NCBI RefSeq assembly: GCF_000730565.1
Contig: NZ_BBIQ01000001.1
Location: 496,001-560,000 of the forward strand
From: Pseudomonas fulva NBRC 16637 = DSM 17717
Lineage (GTDB): Bacteria; Pseudomonadota; Gammaproteobacteria; Pseudomonadales; Pseudomonadaceae
Direction of reading: 5' to 3'
DNA: 64,000 nucleotides
Program-made: the position numbers and the translations under genes
The notes under the pieces: model-generated
Databases searched by the model: none
What the model was told of the DNA's origin: nothing
The model's input: only the letters and a program-made list of their open reading frames with translations
Shown: piece by piece, positions 19,227-30,040 of the stretch
Position numbering within the stretch: the first letter of the stretch is position 1
Layout of the letters: the number at the start of each line of letters is the position of its first letter

Positions 19227-19313
19227 AGCCTCTGATCGAAAACCGCTGGTCGGCACCTTGCACGGGGACTATCATGCGCGCCTTCGAATTCAGCCCCCAC
19301 AAGGGACGAGCCC

Positions 19314-20339
19314 ATGCTAGTACTGGGATTGGAAACATCCTGCGACGAAACCGGCGTCGCATTATACGACAGTGAGCGGGGCCTGCTGGCCGATGCGCTG
19401 TTCAGTCAGATCGACCTGCACCGCGTATTTGGCGGCGTGGTGCCCGAGCTCGCATCGCGCGACCACGTCAAGCGCATGCTGCCGCTGATCCGCCAGGTGC
19501 TGGACGAAGCGGGCTGCGTGGCCACCGAAATCGACGCCATCGCCTATACCGCAGGCCCCGGGCTGGTCGGCGCACTCCTGGTCGGTGCCTCCTGCGCCCA
19601 GGCCCTGGCCTTTGCCTGGGATATCCCGGCCATCGGTGTACACCACATGGAGGGCCACCTGCTGGCGCCCATGCTGGAAGAAAACCCGCCGGCGTTTCCG
19701 TTCGTCGCCTTGTTGGTTTCCGGCGGTCATACCCAGCTGGTGCGCGTCGATGGCATCGGTCAATACGAGTTGCTCGGCGAGAGCCTGGACGATGCGGCCG
19801 GCGAGGCGTTCGACAAGACCGCCAAGCTCATTGGGCTGAACTACCCCGGTGGGCCGGAAATTGCCCGGCTTGCCGAGCGCGGCACGCCGGGCCGGTTCGT
19901 GTTCCCACGACCGATGACCGATCGGCCAGGCCTGGCAATGAGTTTCAGTGGCTTGAAAACCTTTGCCCTCAATACCTGGCAGCAGTGCCGGGAGGCTGGC
20001 GACGACAACGAACAAACCCGTTGCGACGTGTCCCTGGCGTTCCAGCAGGCGGTGGTAGAGACTCTGACCATCAAGTGCAAGCGGGCGCTCAAGCAGACGG
20101 GCCTCAAGCGGTTGGTCATCGCCGGGGGGGTCAGTGCCAACAAGGCCCTGCGCGCTTCGTTGGAAGACATGCTCGGCAACCTCAAGGGCAATGTCTATTA
20201 CGCCCGTCCGCAGTTCTGCACCGACAACGGAGCCATGATCGCCTATGCCGGCTGCCAGCGACTGCTGGTGGGGCAGCAGCAGGACCTGGCGATCAGTGTG
20301 CAGGCGCGCTGGCCGATGGAGCAGCTGCCGCCCCTGTAG
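19314..20339 (+). CDS. tsaD: TsaD, tRNA N6-threonylcarbamoyladenosine transferase
   Basis: Catalytic subunit that moves the threonylcarbamoyl group onto A37 of ANN-decoding tRNAs, working with TsaB and TsaE. The 341-residue protein has the ASKHA fold with the metal-binding HHMEGH motif near residue 111, an N-terminal [10 protein letters not shown] and the nucleotide loop SGGHTQL. It is divergent from rpsU, the usual neighbour in Pseudomonas and E. coli. GGGACGAG precedes the ATG. Confidence 0.97.
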   Translation: MLVLGLETSCDETGVALYDSERGLLADALFSQIDLHRVFGGVVPELASRDHVKRMLPLIRQVLDEAGCVATEIDAIAYTAGPGLVGALLVGASCAQALAFAWDIPAIGVHHMEGHLLAPMLEENPPAFPFVALLVSGGHTQLVRVDGIGQYELLGESLDDAAGEAFDKTAKLIGLNYPGGPEIARLAERGTPGRFVFPRPMTDRPGLAMSFSGLKTFALNTWQQCREAGDDNEQTRCDVSLAFQQAVVETLTIKCKRALKQTGLKRLVIAGGVSANKALRASLEDMLGNLKGNVYYARPQFCTDNGAMIAYAGCQRLLVGQQQDLAISVQARWPMEQLPPL

Positions 20340-20342
20340 GGC

Positions 20343-20912
20343 TCAGAAGTGCCGCTCGCGGCCTGCAAACAGGTCACGCAGGTTACTGCGATGGCGCCAT
20401 ACGATCAGGACGGTCAGTACCGTCATCGGCAGCAGGGCCTCGGGCTGGCGCCAGGCCAGCAATGGCAGGGTCAGCGGTGTTGCGATCAGCGCAGCCAGGG
20501 AACTGGTCCGGGTGAGGTACAGGGTCAGCAGCCAGGCAACGATGGCCAGCAATGCGGCAGGCAGGTACAGGCCGACCAGCATGCCGGCCGCGGTCGCGAC
20601 GCCCTTGCCACCGCGAAAGCGAAAGTACACGGGGAACAGGTGGCCCAGCACTGCGCAGATACCGATCCAGGCCTGCGCGTGCAGGTCCAGCCCGGCAAGG
20701 CGGGCGAGCATTACCGGCAACAGCCCCTTGCACAGGTCGCCAAGCAGGGTCAGGATCGCCATCTTGCGCCCTGCCAGGCGCAGCATGTTGGTCGCGCCGG
20801 CATTGCCCGAACCACTGCAACGCGGGTCCGGGCTGCCTGCAAGGCGGCTCAGGACAATGGCGAAGGACAGCGAGCCGAGCAGGTAGGCGAGCAGCGCCAG
20901 TAACCAAAACAT
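20343..20912 (-). CDS. plsY: PlsY, acyl-phosphate:glycerol-3-phosphate acyltransferase
   Basis: Integral membrane enzyme of 189 residues that acylates glycerol-3-phosphate from acyl-phosphate, the first step of phospholipid synthesis in the PlsX/Y route. Family motifs are all visible: [17 protein letters not shown] and [10 protein letters not shown], between five or so hydrophobic spans. It converges on tsaD (3 bp between stops) and is divergent from folB. Confidence 0.95.
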   Translation of the reverse strand: MFWLLALLAYLLGSLSFAIVLSRLAGSPDPRCSGSGNAGATNMLRLAGRKMAILTLLGDLCKGLLPVMLARLAGLDLHAQAWIGICAVLGHLFPVYFRFRGGKGVATAAGMLVGLYLPAALLAIVAWLLTLYLTRTSSLAALIATPLTLPLLAWRQPEALLPMTVLTVLIVWRHRSNLRDLFAGRERHF

Positions 20913-20986
20913 GCTAACTATTCCGGGCGAGGACGCCCTGATTCTAACGGCGCCAGTCGCCCTTGTCGTGCTGTGGAGAGAAGTGC

Positions 20987-21343
20987 TTGGACAGAGTGTT
21001 CATCGAAGGCCTGGAAGTCGATACCGTGATTGGTGCCTATGACTGGGAGCGGGATATTCGCCAGTGCCTGCGGCTTGACCTGAGCTTTGCCTGGGACAAC
21101 AAGCCTGCGGCCGCGGGCGACGACCTCGCCCTGGCGCTCGATTACGCGAGCGTTTCGACGCGTATCCAGGGGTTCGCCGAGCAGGCACGCTTCGAGTTGG
21201 TCGAAACCTTCGCCGAGCGCCTCGTTGCCGTGTTGATGGACGAGTTCGGCATTCCTTGGGTACGCCTGAAGCTCACCAAGCCGGGCGCAGTGCCGGCAGC
21301 GCGTGGTGGTGTTGGCGTGGAGATCGAGCGCGGATGTCTCTGA
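20987..21343 (+). CDS. folB: FolB, dihydroneopterin aldolase (TTG start)
   Basis: Folate-pathway enzyme of 118 residues that cleaves dihydroneopterin to the hydroxymethyl-pterin and glycolaldehyde. The typical N-terminus [20 protein letters not shown] begins right after the TTG at 20987, and GGAGAG lies 7 bases upstream, so I prefer this TTG over an upstream ATG at 20963 that would add nine unrelated residues. Active-site residues seen include the Glu in IGAYDWE and the Lys in RLKLTKP. It overlaps folK by 10 bp. Confidence 0.92.
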   Translation: MDRVFIEGLEVDTVIGAYDWERDIRQCLRLDLSFAWDNKPAAAGDDLALALDYASVSTRIQGFAEQARFELVETFAERLVAVLMDEFGIPWVRLKLTKPGAVPAARGGVGVEIERGCL

Positions 21344-21843
21344 GCACGGTATACCTAGGCCTTGGCAGCAACGTCGATCGGAACACCCACCTGTGTGCCG
21401 GCCTCGATGCGCTGGCCGCCATCCTGACCGACATGCGCTGCTCGCCAGCCTTCGAAAGCCAGGCGGTGGGCATCAAGAGCGGGCCGTTCATCAATTTCGT
21501 GGTGACCGGGCAGACGACGTTGCCGTTGATCGAACTGGACCGGCGGCTGAAATTCATCGAGGCCGACAATGGCCGGTATGCCCCTGATCGACTCGGCCTA
21601 CCCCTGGATATCGACGTGCTGATGTATGACGACCTGCATGGCACTTTCGACGGGTTGGTGCTGCCCCGGGCCGAGATTCTGAAAAATGCCTTCGTGCTGT
21701 GGCCGTTGTCGCTGCTGGCGCCTGAACTGGTACACCCGGGTGTAGGCAAGACCATGGCGCAGGTATGGCAAGAGGCGCAGATCGATCAGGTGCTGGCGCC
21801 AGTCGCCTTCGAGTGGCGTGGGTTGCAACTGACGCCTGGCTGA
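21334..21843 (+). CDS. folK: FolK, 6-hydroxymethyl-dihydropterin pyrophosphokinase
   Basis: Transfers pyrophosphate from ATP to 6-hydroxymethyl-7,8-dihydropterin, the step after FolB. The 169-residue protein starts [17 protein letters not shown], the conserved HPPK opening, and carries the Mg-binding LDIDVLMYD near residue 92 with LPRAEILKNAFVLWPL downstream. The start at 21334 lies inside folB, so the two are coupled. A longer frame starting at 21256 has no family similarity before this ATG. Confidence 0.94.
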   Translation: MSLSTVYLGLGSNVDRNTHLCAGLDALAAILTDMRCSPAFESQAVGIKSGPFINFVVTGQTTLPLIELDRRLKFIEADNGRYAPDRLGLPLDIDVLMYDDLHGTFDGLVLPRAEILKNAFVLWPLSLLAPELVHPGVGKTMAQVWQEAQIDQVLAPVAFEWRGLQLTPG

Positions 21844-21900
21844 TGGAGGCTCGTACTGTCGGATGCAAGTCCCGGTATGTCAGCCATCTGCTGCTGGGGT

Positions 21901-21930
21901 TGCCGCGCAGGTCGAGCGAGCTGCGCGGCA
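21901..21930. terminator. Hairpin between convergent folK and cca
   Basis: TGCCGCGCAG and CTGCGCGGCA form a perfect 10-bp inverted repeat around 10 bases, in the 93-bp gap between the convergent genes. It lacks a T tract on either strand, so it may be a Rho-assisted or bidirectional barrier. Confidence 0.5.
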
Positions 21931-21936
21931 TCGTCG

Positions 21937-23043
21937 CTAGCTGCCCTTGTAGGCATCGAGCGCCTGCAGGCGCTCATTTTTCAAGGCCTCACCCAATGCC
22001 TGGCCGGTGAGACCACCCTGAACCAGCGGCTTCACATCCACGGCCCGGGCAGCGGCCATAGCCCCTTGCAAGTAGTCTGCCTGCCGGTAGTCTGTCCGCC
22101 CGTTGCCCTGCGCGATCGCCCTGCACGCTGCTAGAAAGTCCTCGAAACGCTGCGGTCTGCGGTAAACGTCGAACGTTTGCAACAGATCCAGCAGCGCCTG
22201 GGCAGGCAGCTCAAAGGCTTGATTGGCCTGCTCCAGGCACTGGCTGGTCAGCATCGACAGCTCCTGGCATTCTCGCGGGGTTTTCAGGCGCTGATTGAGC
22301 GCTTTGATCGACGCGGTGGGCAAAGGATGCAGCAGACAGGCCCAGCGTATGGGCAAAGCAAGCTGAAGCTTGGCTGCCTGTTCCAGTGAGGCCAGGGTCT
22401 GGGGGTGAGGCTCCAGTTCCGGCAGCAGCACTTGCAGGGCATTGCACGCTCGCAGGACTTCGAAGAATACCTGGGGGTGCGCTTCCATCAATGCCCGCTC
22501 GATTTCCTTCCAGGTGCGTTCTGCCGTCAACGCCAGCAACTCACCCGACGCGCTGATGTGCTGCATCAACCCCAGCGTGTCGTTGGCCACCTTGAAACCC
22601 AAGGGCGCATAGCGCGCAGCAAAACGGGCCACGCGCAATACACGCAGAGGATCTTCGGCGAATGCCGGAGAAACGTGGCGAAGCAGGCGTCGATCGAGAT
22701 CGGCCTTGCCCTGGTAAGGATCGTAGAGCGTACCGCACGCGTCCTCGGCCATCGCGTTGATGGTCAAGTCGCGGCGTATCAGGTCTTGCTCCAGTGTGAC
22801 GTCCGGGCTTGCGTGAAAGGTAAACCCACCGTAGCCCCTGCCGCTCTTGCGCTCGGTGCGGGCCAGCGCATATTCCTCACCGGTCTTGGGGTGCAGGAAC
22901 ACCGGAAAGTCGGCGCCTACCGGGCGAAATCCTTCGGCAAGCATGTCTTCAACCGTGGCGCCTACCACAAGCCAGTCGATATCACTGACCGGGCGCCCGA
23001 GTAGACGGTCGCGTACAGCGCCCCCCACTTTGTAAATGTGCAT
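21937..23043 (-). CDS. cca: CCA tRNA nucleotidyltransferase
   Basis: Class II nucleotidyltransferase that adds or repairs the CCA end of tRNAs. N-terminal motif [20 protein letters not shown] has the GG and the catalytic Dx[13 protein letters not shown] is the next conserved block. At 368 residues it lacks the C-terminal HD phosphohydrolase domain of the E. coli enzyme (412), as is usual in Pseudomonas. It converges on folK and lies 54 bp after spoVR's position on the same strand. Confidence 0.95.
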   Translation of the reverse strand: MHIYKVGGAVRDRLLGRPVSDIDWLVVGATVEDMLAEGFRPVGADFPVFLHPKTGEEYALARTERKSGRGYGGFTFHASPDVTLEQDLIRRDLTINAMAEDACGTLYDPYQGKADLDRRLLRHVSPAFAEDPLRVLRVARFAARYAPLGFKVANDTLGLMQHISASGELLALTAERTWKEIERALMEAHPQVFFEVLRACNALQVLLPELEPHPQTLASLEQAAKLQLALPIRWACLLHPLPTASIKALNQRLKTPRECQELSMLTSQCLEQANQAFELPAQALLDLLQTFDVYRRPQRFEDFLAACRAIAQGNGRTDYRQADYLQGAMAAARAVDVKPLVQGGLTGQALGEALKNERLQALDAYKGS

Positions 23044-23097
23044 AGGTAACTCCCCCTGATTGCCGACAGCATAACCTGCCGGCCGCCAGGGGGCGCA

Positions 23098-24666
23098 TCA
23101 CAGGTGGTGAATGACCGCCATGTCCAGGCGTCCGTAGTCGGAGCCTTCGCCGTGCTCGCCACGGGGCGGCATATGATGGGTTTTCATCACCTGGTCGCCT
23201 TGCACGGTCTCTAGGTGAATATCGAACCCCCACAACCGATGCAGGTGTTTGAGCACCTCTTCGGTCGAACTCCCCAAGGGCTTGCGGTTGTGTTGCTGGT
23301 GACGAAGCGTCAGTGAGCGATCTCCGCGACGATCAACACTCCATATCTGCACGTTCGGCTCGCGATTGCCGAGGTTGTATTGGGCAGCCAGTTGTTCGCG
23401 GATGGTGCGATAACCCGCATCATCGTGTATGGCAGGCACGTACAGCTCGTCCCGCTGGTCATCGTCCAGGATGCTGAACAGTTTCAGATCACGCATCACC
23501 TTGGGCGACAGGTACTGAAGGATGAAACTCTCGTCCTTGAAGCTGCTCATGGCGAACTTGAGGGTCGAAAGCCAGTCGCTGCCGGCAATGTCGGGGAACC
23601 AATGGCGATCTTCCTCCGTGGGTGCCTCGCATATGCGCCGAATGTCGGTGTACATGGCAAAGCCCAGTGCGTATGGATTGATACCGTTGTAATAGGGGCT
23701 ATCGAAACCTGGCTGGAAGACCACGCTGGTATGGGACTGAAGGAACTCCATCATGAAGCCTTCGGTGATCAGCCCCTCGTCATACAGATCGTTCATCAGC
23801 GTGTAGTGCCAGAAGGTCGCCCAGCCCTCGTTCATCACCTGTGTCTGGCGCTGCGGATAGAAATACTGGGCGATCTTGCGCACGATACGCACCACCTCGC
23901 GCTGCCAGGGTTCGAGCAGTGGCGCGTTCTTCTCGATGAAGTAGAGGATGTTTTCCTGGGGTTCGGCGGGGAAACGCATGTCGTCCCGCTCACTGGCCTT
24001 GTCGGCACTCTTGGGAATGGTGCGCCACAGGTCGTTGATCTGCCGTTGGAGGTGCTCCTCCCGGTCCTTCTGGCGGCGACGTTCTTCCTCGGCGGAAATG
24101 GGGTAGGGACGCTTGTAGCGGTCCACCCCGTAGTTCATCAGAGCGTGGCAAGAGTCGATGAGGTCTTCCACCGCATCGATCCCGTGACGTTCCTCGCACT
24201 GGGCGATGTACTGCTTGGCAAACACCAGGTAATCGATGATGGAGCTGGCATCGGTCCAGGTGCGGAACAGGTAATTGCCCTTGAAGAAACTGTTGTGCCC
24301 GTAGCAGGCATGAGCGATCACCAGGGCCTGCATGCACATGGTGTTCTCTTCCATGAGGTAGGCGATGCAGGGGTCGGAGTTGATGACGATTTCGTAGGCA
24401 AGCCCCATTTGCCCGCGGCTGTAGGATTTCTCGGTACTGAGGAACTGTTTGCCGTAGGACCAGTGGTGATAACCCAGCGGCATGCCGACCGAGGCGTAGG
24501 CATCCATCATCTGCTCGGCGGTGATCACCTCGATCTGGTTGGGGTAGGTGTCCAGGGCGTAACGTTCGGCCAGGCGGCCGATTTCCCGGTCGTAGGTCCG
24601 GATCAGGTCGAACGTCCACTCTGAGCCGGTGGAGATGGGCTGGCGTCTCTGTGCTCTGGCGGTCAT
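23098..24666 (-). CDS. SpoVR family protein
   Basis: A 522-residue member of the SpoVR/YcgB family, soluble, with no assigned enzyme activity. Conserved features include [10 protein letters not shown] near residue 63, [16 protein letters not shown] near residue 114 and [17 protein letters not shown] near residue 280, whose His and Glu residues look like a metal site. It overlaps yeaH by 4 bp and is the third gene of the prkA-yeaH-spoVR cluster found in many gammaproteobacteria and linked to stationary phase and stress. Confidence 0.9.
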   Translation of the reverse strand: MTARAQRRQPISTGSEWTFDLIRTYDREIGRLAERYALDTYPNQIEVITAEQMMDAYASVGMPLGYHHWSYGKQFLSTEKSYSRGQMGLAYEIVINSDPCIAYLMEENTMCMQALVIAHACYGHNSFFKGNYLFRTWTDASSIIDYLVFAKQYIAQCEERHGIDAVEDLIDSCHALMNYGVDRYKRPYPISAEEERRRQKDREEHLQRQINDLWRTIPKSADKASERDDMRFPAEPQENILYFIEKNAPLLEPWQREVVRIVRKIAQYFYPQRQTQVMNEGWATFWHYTLMNDLYDEGLITEGFMMEFLQSHTSVVFQPGFDSPYYNGINPYALGFAMYTDIRRICEAPTEEDRHWFPDIAGSDWLSTLKFAMSSFKDESFILQYLSPKVMRDLKLFSILDDDQRDELYVPAIHDDAGYRTIREQLAAQYNLGNREPNVQIWSVDRRGDRSLTLRHQQHNRKPLGSSTEEVLKHLHRLWGFDIHLETVQGDQVMKTHHMPPRGEHGEGSDYGRLDMAVIHHL

Positions 24667-25934
24667 GTGGCTAACCTGCGCTGGAAGAGTTCACGGAAGA
24701 CCGGGTAGATATCGCCGGCCGATACCAATTGCTGCTGCGCGAACGTGTCGGGGAAGGCATCGCCGATACGTTCGTACTCGTACCAGAGCGCCTGATGTTC
24801 ACGTGGGGTGATTTCCACGTAAGTGTAGTACTGAACGTGCGGCATGATCTGCCGGGTGAGGATGTCGCGGCAGATGGGTGAGTCGTCGTTCCAGTTGTCG
24901 CCGTCCGAGGCCTGGGCCGCGTAGATGTTCCAGTCACTGGCCGGGTAGCGTTCGGCCATGATTTCCTGCATCAGCTTCAAGGCACTGGAAACGATGGTGC
25001 CGCCGGTTTCGCGACTGTAGAAGAACTCCTCCTCATCCACTTCGCGCGCGCTGGTATGGTGCCGTATGAACACGACTTCGATCCGGTCGTAGTTACGCTT
25101 GAGGAACAGATACAGCAGGATGAAGAAGCGCTTGGCAATGTCCTTGGTGGCCTGGGTCATCGAACCCGAGACGTCCATCAGGCAGAACATGACGGCCTTT
25201 GAACTGGGGTTCGGTTGTTTCACCAGCAAGTTGTACTTGAGGTCGAAGGTGTCGAGGAAGGGCAGACGGTTGATACGCGCCTTCAACCGCTCGATCTCCT
25301 GCTCGATTTCCTGGATGTCGGTGAAGTTGTCAGGCTCCTCGACGCGCAGGCGGGCAAGTTCTTTCTGGGCTTCGCGAAGCAGGGCACGGCTGCTGCCGGT
25401 CAATGCGATCCGCCGGGCATGGGCCGAGCGCAGTGTACGTACGATATTGATGCGTGACGGGTTACCCTCGCTTGCGATACCTGCGCGCACGTTCTTGAAG
25501 GTATCTGCACCCGTCAGGTGACGCTTGACCAGGTTTGGCAATTCCAGGTCCTCGAACATGAACTCGAGGAACTCCTCCTGGGTGATCTGGAAAACGAAGT
25601 CGTCCATGCCGTCACCGGCGTTGCCGGCCTTGCCACGGCCACTGCCGCCACCACCACCCTGCGGACGGGGAATATGCTCGCCGGCGGTGAATTCCTTGTT
25701 ACCCGGGTGTACGACGGTCTGCTTGCCGCCACGGCCATGGTGCAGCACCGGCTCGTCGATATCACGGCCAGGGATGCTGATCTGTTCGCCGTGCTCCATA
25801 TCTGTGATGGAACGGCGACTGACCGCTTCTTCAACGGCCTTCTTGATGTGATCACGGTACCTGCGCAAAAAGCGCTGGCGGTTGACCGTGCTCTTGTTCT
25901 TGCCATTCAGGCGTCGGTCGATAACGTAGCTCAT
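24663..25934 (-). CDS. yeaH: YeaH/DUF444 family protein
   Basis: A 423-residue protein of the DUF444 family, partner of the kinase PrkA in stress signalling. The N-terminal part is basic and the middle holds a glycine-rich stretch ([14 protein letters not shown]). The C-terminal half has a von Willebrand-like fold with the MIDAS motif DVSGSMT. The start at 25934 is preceded by GGAGGA and gives the usual N-terminus [15 protein letters not shown]; the upstream 16 residues of the longest frame were discarded. It overlaps spoVR by 4 bp. Confidence 0.92.
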   Translation of the reverse strand: MSYVIDRRLNGKNKSTVNRQRFLRRYRDHIKKAVEEAVSRRSITDMEHGEQISIPGRDIDEPVLHHGRGGKQTVVHPGNKEFTAGEHIPRPQGGGGGSGRGKAGNAGDGMDDFVFQITQEEFLEFMFEDLELPNLVKRHLTGADTFKNVRAGIASEGNPSRINIVRTLRSAHARRIALTGSSRALLREAQKELARLRVEEPDNFTDIQEIEQEIERLKARINRLPFLDTFDLKYNLLVKQPNPSSKAVMFCLMDVSGSMTQATKDIAKRFFILLYLFLKRNYDRIEVVFIRHHTSAREVDEEEFFYSRETGGTIVSSALKLMQEIMAERYPASDWNIYAAQASDGDNWNDDSPICRDILTRQIMPHVQYYTYVEITPREHQALWYEYERIGDAFPDTFAQQQLVSAGDIYPVFRELFQRRLAT

Positions 25935-25949
25935 GGTTCCTCCTGCGGG

Positions 25950-26060
25950 GAGCAGCTGCAAGCCATAAGCTTCAAGCTGCAAGAAAGAGCAGCCGCCGCA
26001 GCTGCGGGCACTGGCGCCGAACGGGTGCCCGGCGCCGGCCAGCGTGAAGCCTGCGGCTTG
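25950..26060. repeat. GC-rich repeat-like intergenic sequence between prkA and yeaH
   Basis: The 138-bp gap holds stacked short repeats: AGCTGCAAGC followed by AGCTTCAAGCTGCAAG, then GGCGCC at 26013-26018 and 26031-26036 around a loop, with outer GGGCAC and GTGCCC. This style of AGCTGCAAGCTTCAAGC spacer is common between genes in P. putida genomes. It may form a stem-loop that lowers yeaH-spoVR expression relative to prkA. Confidence 0.45.
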
Positions 26061-26072
26061 TCGCTTGCCGCT

Positions 26073-27995
26073 TTATTGCGATTTCCTGACCCGCAGGTAC
26101 CATTCCGACAGCAGACGCACCTGCTTGTCGGTGTAGCCACGCTCCACCATGCGCGTGACGAAGTCGTTGTGTTTCTGTTGATCCTCTTTGCTGGCCTTGG
26201 CGTTGAAGCTGATGACGGGCAGCAAGTCTTCGGTGTTGGAGAACATTTTCTTCTCGATCACCACCCGCAGCTTCTCGTAGCTGAGCCAGCTTGGGTTCTT
26301 GCCATTGTTGTTGGCACGGGCGCGCAGTACGAAGTTGACGATCTCGTTGCGGAAATCTTTGGGGTTGCTGATACCCGCCGGTTTCTCGATCTTCTCCAGC
26401 TCTTCGTTCAGGGCGATGCGGTTGAGAATCTCGCCGGTTTCCGGGTCGCGGTATTCCTGGTCCTGGATCCAGAAGTCGGCATACAGCACATAACGGTCGA
26501 AGATGTTCTGGCCGTACTCGCTGTAGGACTCCAGATAAGCCGTCTGGATTTCCTTGCCGATGAACTCGATGTACCGGGGGGCGAGGTATTCTTTCAGGTA
26601 GCGCAGGTAGCGTTCGCGTACCTCGGCCGGGAATTGTTCCTGCTCGATCTGCTGTTCAAGCACGTACAGCAGGTGCACCGGGTTGGCCGCCACCTCATGG
26701 GGGTCGAAGTTGAACACCTTAGACAGGATCTTGAAGGCGAAGCGGGTCGACAGGCCGTTCATGCCTTCATCGACGCCGGCCGAGTCGCGGTATTCCTGGA
26801 TGGACTTGGCTTTGGGATCGGTGTCCTTGAGGTTTTCACCGTCATACACCCGCATCTTCGAATAGATGTTGGAGTTGTCAGGCTCCTTGAGGCGCGAAAG
26901 GACGGTGAACTGAGCCAGCATTTTCAACGTGTCCGGGGCACAGTGGGCCTTGGACAGCGAACTGTTGACCAACAACTTGTCGTAGATACGGATCTCGTCG
27001 CTGACCCGCAGGCAGTACGGTACCTTCACGATGTAGATACGGTCGATGAAGGCTTCGTTGTTCTTGTTGTTACGGAAGGTGTGCCATTCGGATTCGTTGG
27101 AGTGCGCCAGCAGGATCCCGGAATAGGGGATGGCGCCCAAACCTTCCGTACTGTTGTAGTTGCCTTCCTGGGTGGCGGTCAGCAGTGGGTGGAGCACCTT
27201 GATGGGCGCCTTGAACATCTCGACGAATTCCATCAGGCCCTGGTTGGCGCGGCAAAGCGCGCCTGAATAGCTGTAGGCGTCGGCGTCGTTCTGCGGGAAT
27301 TCTTCGAGCTTGCGGATATCCACCTTGCCCACGAGCGCAGAGATGTCCTGGTTGTTCTCGTCGCCAGGCTCGGTCTTGGCGATGGCAATCTGGTTGAGGA
27401 TGGACGGATAGAGCTTGACCACCTTGAACTTGCTGATATCGCCGCCGAATTCCTGCAAGCGCTTGGTGGCCCACGGCGACATGATGGTGTTCAGGTAGCG
27501 CCGCGAGATGCCGTATTCTTCCTCGAGGATGGCCCCGTCTTCAGTGGCGTTGAACAACCCTAGCGGTGATTCGAAGACCGGCGACCCCTTGATGGCGTAG
27601 AAAGGCACCCGTTCCATGAGTTGCTTGAGCTTTTCGGCCAGGGAGGATTTGCCGCCACCCACGGGGCCGAGCAGGTACAGAATCTGTTTCTTCTCTTCCA
27701 GGCCTTGGGCGGCATGGCGGAAGTACGACACGATCTGGTCGATGCACTCTTCCATGCCATGGAAGTCGGCAAAGGCCGGGTAGCGCCGGATGACCTTGTT
27801 GGAAAAGATGCGCGACAGCCTGGAGTTGGTAGAGGTGTCGATCAGCTCTGGCTCACCGATGGCCAGCAACAGGCGCTCGGATGCCGATGCGTAGGCGCTA
27901 CGATCCTCCTTGCACAGTTCCAGGTACTCCTGCAGCGAGAGTTCTTCCTGGCGCGTGGACTCGAAGCGTTGTTGGAAGTGGCTAAAAATACTCAT
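26073..27995 (-). CDS. prkA: PrkA family serine protein kinase (YeaG)
   Basis: A 640-residue AAA-type protein kinase. The P-loop GPVGGGKS is at residues 110-117 in the N-terminal PrkA AAA domain; the C-terminal PrkA domain follows. The start at 27995 is preceded by GAGGTGA and gives the usual N-terminus MSIFSHFQQRFE; the 41 residues upstream in the longest frame are not family-like. It heads the prkA-yeaH-spoVR cluster, associated in other bacteria with nitrogen starvation and stationary-phase survival. Its substrates here are unknown. Confidence 0.94.
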   Translation of the reverse strand: MSIFSHFQQRFESTRQEELSLQEYLELCKEDRSAYASASERLLLAIGEPELIDTSTNSRLSRIFSNKVIRRYPAFADFHGMEECIDQIVSYFRHAAQGLEEKKQILYLLGPVGGGKSSLAEKLKQLMERVPFYAIKGSPVFESPLGLFNATEDGAILEEEYGISRRYLNTIMSPWATKRLQEFGGDISKFKVVKLYPSILNQIAIAKTEPGDENNQDISALVGKVDIRKLEEFPQNDADAYSYSGALCRANQGLMEFVEMFKAPIKVLHPLLTATQEGNYNSTEGLGAIPYSGILLAHSNESEWHTFRNNKNNEAFIDRIYIVKVPYCLRVSDEIRIYDKLLVNSSLSKAHCAPDTLKMLAQFTVLSRLKEPDNSNIYSKMRVYDGENLKDTDPKAKSIQEYRDSAGVDEGMNGLSTRFAFKILSKVFNFDPHEVAANPVHLLYVLEQQIEQEQFPAEVRERYLRYLKEYLAPRYIEFIGKEIQTAYLESYSEYGQNIFDRYVLYADFWIQDQEYRDPETGEILNRIALNEELEKIEKPAGISNPKDFRNEIVNFVLRARANNNGKNPSWLSYEKLRVVIEKKMFSNTEDLLPVISFNAKASKEDQQKHNDFVTRMVERGYTDKQVRLLSEWYLRVRKSQ

Positions 27996-28277
27996 GACGT
28001 CACCTCGCTCGATACGTTGAGACGACGCCGGATCAGTCAGCTGATGCTGGCATGCAAGCGGCACTGCCGATTGCCATATACCCCCCAAACACCCTATAGC
28101 GCTACCGATGACCCGCACGCCGGTGTACCGGCTCTCCCCTTTTTCCGGATGGCCTGCGCTTAAGGATAGTTGGTAATCGGCAAGGTCAAGGGCGTGGGTG
28201 ACGGAAGTTGCCAGCGACCGTTCGTCAGAACGGTCTCAAGCCCGCACATGGCGCGGGCTGCAGTGACGATGAAAAAT
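27996..28277. other. prkA upstream region with two glpE-side hairpins
   Basis: A 282-bp gap with no gene. Next to glpE lie two hairpins on the minus strand: AGCCCGC/GCGGGCT at 28239-28259 and GACCGTTC/GAACGGTC at 28216-28235, both perfect stems and the probable end of the apaG-apaH-glpE transcript. The rest must hold the prkA promoter, but I found no convincing -35/-10 or -24/-12 pair. Confidence 0.5.
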
Positions 28278-28607
28278 TTATTCTTCAGTGCCTTGGGCGG
28301 TTTCGGCAGGGTAGGTGGAGCGCCACAGCTCAAAGCCACCATCGACGCTGTAGACGTCGGAAAAGCCTTGCCCTACCAGGTAGGCAGCCGCGCTTTGGCT
28401 CGAATTGCCGTGGTAGCAGACGACCAGCGTCGGTGCGTCCAGGTCGGCATTGCGAATGAAGTCGGCGACCGAATGGTTGTCCAGGTGGCGGGCACCGGTG
28501 ATGTGACCTGCTGCGTAAGCCTGCGGGTCACGAATGTCGACCACGACGGCACCTTGCGCACGCAGGGCCAGGGCCTGTTCGGGGGGGATGCGCTTGAATT
28601 CGCTCAT
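28278..28607 (-). CDS. glpE: GlpE, thiosulfate sulfurtransferase (rhodanese)
   Basis: Single rhodanese domain of 109 residues. The active-site Cys is in the loop [16 protein letters not shown], close to the E. coli GlpE sequence. It moves sulfane sulfur from thiosulfate to cyanide or thiols in the cytoplasm. Its start overlaps the apaH stop by 4 bp, so it is the last gene of the apaG-apaH-glpE run. Confidence 0.92.
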   Translation of the reverse strand: MSEFKRIPPEQALALRAQGAVVVDIRDPQAYAAGHITGARHLDNHSVADFIRNADLDAPTLVVCYHGNSSQSAAAYLVGQGFSDVYSVDGGFELWRSTYPAETAQGTEE

Positions 28608-29488
28608 GGGGTTGGCTCTGTTCCGGGTTGATCGTTGAGGGTTGAAGTTGGCGCCGCAGGGCGCAGTGTGCCGTCATCGGCACAATCGCAATGGTGGTAC
28701 TGGCCGTTATCGACGTTGTACAAGGTCATGGACCCGCCCCATACGCAGCCAGTGTCCAGCGCGATGACGCCGGGTTCCTTGACCTGGCCCTGCAAGGCGG
28801 CCCAATGCCCGAATATGATCTTCACGTGGCGAGAACGCCGGCCTTTGTGGGCGAACCAGGGCTTGTACCCTTTGGGTGCGCTGTCCAGCCCTTCCTTGCT
28901 CTTGAATTCGAGTTTGCCTTCTGCGGTGCAGAAGCGCATGCGCGTCAGGTAATTGGTAATGACCCGCAGGCGTTCGACACCCGCCAAGTTCTTGCTCCAC
29001 TTGGCGGGCTCGTTGCCATACATGCCGTCCAGGTACAGCGGCAGACGGCTGTCATCGCGCAGTACTTCTTCGACTTCGCCAGCCAGCTCCAGGGCTTTGC
29101 CCAGTGTCCATTGCGGCGGAATGCCCGCGTGTACCAAGGCGATGCCGCGCGGTTCATCGTAATGCAGCAGCTTTTGCTGGCGCAGCCAGTCGAGCAGCTG
29201 GTCGGCGTCAGGTGCCTCGATGATTTCACGCAGCGTGTCGCTCTTCTTGAGGCGTTCGACGTTGCGCCAGGCCGCAAGCAAGTGCAGATCATGGTTGCCC
29301 AGCACGCAGGTCAGCGATTGGCGAATCGAATACAGGTAGCGCAGCGTCTCAAGCGACTCAGGCCCACGGTTCACCAGGTCGCCAACCAGCCACAGCTTAT
29401 CCACCGCCGGGTCGAAGCGCACACGTTCAAGCAGGCATTTGAGCGGCTGCAGGCAACCTTGCAAGTCACCGACGGCGTACGTGGCCAT
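28604..29488 (-). CDS. apaH: ApaH, symmetrical Ap4A hydrolase
   Basis: Metallophosphatase of 294 residues that splits diadenosine tetraphosphate into two ADP and also removes Np4 caps from RNA. The phosphoesterase motifs are clear: GDLQG near residue 7, [10 protein letters not shown] near residue 36 and GNHDLHLLA near residue 64. It overlaps apaG by one base (TGATG) and glpE by 4 bp. Confidence 0.96.
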   Translation of the reverse strand: MATYAVGDLQGCLQPLKCLLERVRFDPAVDKLWLVGDLVNRGPESLETLRYLYSIRQSLTCVLGNHDLHLLAAWRNVERLKKSDTLREIIEAPDADQLLDWLRQQKLLHYDEPRGIALVHAGIPPQWTLGKALELAGEVEEVLRDDSRLPLYLDGMYGNEPAKWSKNLAGVERLRVITNYLTRMRFCTAEGKLEFKSKEGLDSAPKGYKPWFAHKGRRSRHVKIIFGHWAALQGQVKEPGVIALDTGCVWGGSMTLYNVDNGQYHHCDCADDGTLRPAAPTSTLNDQPGTEPTP

Positions 29489-29868
29489 CAGTGCAGCGCC
29501 CCAGGTACTGCCAGGCGGAACGGCGCGATCTGTGCGTCGAAGCGCTTGCCGTCTTCGGCGAACATCTCGTAGCTCCCCTGCATGGTTCCCACGCGGGTGG
29601 TGATGACGGCGCCACTGCTGTAGGTGTGGCTCTGGCCCGGCTCGATCGTAGGTTGTTGACCAACCACGCCAGAGCCTTGCACCTCTTCGACCTCACCATC
29701 ACCGTTGGTGATCAGCCAGTGCCGGGACAGCAGCCTGGCTTTGAGCGAGCCATGGTTATGGATGGTGATGGTATAGGCGAAAGCGAAACGGCTGCTCTCG
29801 GGGTCGGATTGTTCTTTGAGGTAACGGGTCACGACGCTGACGTCGATCTGATAGCGAGGGTCGGTCAT
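29488..29868 (-). CDS. apaG: ApaG
   Basis: A 126-residue all-beta protein of the ApaG/DUF525 family, role uncertain in bacteria. The sequence matches the family throughout: [34 protein letters not shown] and the final [20 protein letters not shown]. The start at 29868 replaces a much longer frame running antisense through the rsmA side. It lies 172 bp after rsmA and is coupled to apaH; the 172-bp gap shows no gene or clear site. Confidence 0.94.
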   Translation of the reverse strand: MTDPRYQIDVSVVTRYLKEQSDPESSRFAFAYTITIHNHGSLKARLLSRHWLITNGDGEVEEVQGSGVVGQQPTIEPGQSHTYSSGAVITTRVGTMQGSYEMFAEDGKRFDAQIAPFRLAVPGALH

Positions 29869-30040
29869 GCAAGGGCCTTGGGGAACTGACGCAATGATGC
29901 AGTCTAGGCCATAGGGAGGGGAGAGGGCCAGCGGCGCGATGGGCACGTGCGCTGGCGGACTGACCCGCAAGCAGGCGCCGGGCATCGGGGCGGCGATCTG
30001 CTTGCAGGTGCTGACTGCGTTCAGCGGGGCAGGGGGACGG

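Noticed and set aside
28030..28110. Possible sigma-54 promoter upstream of prkA
   Set aside because: GGCA and TTGC elements are present on the minus strand but the spacing is one base too long for a -24/-12 promoter.
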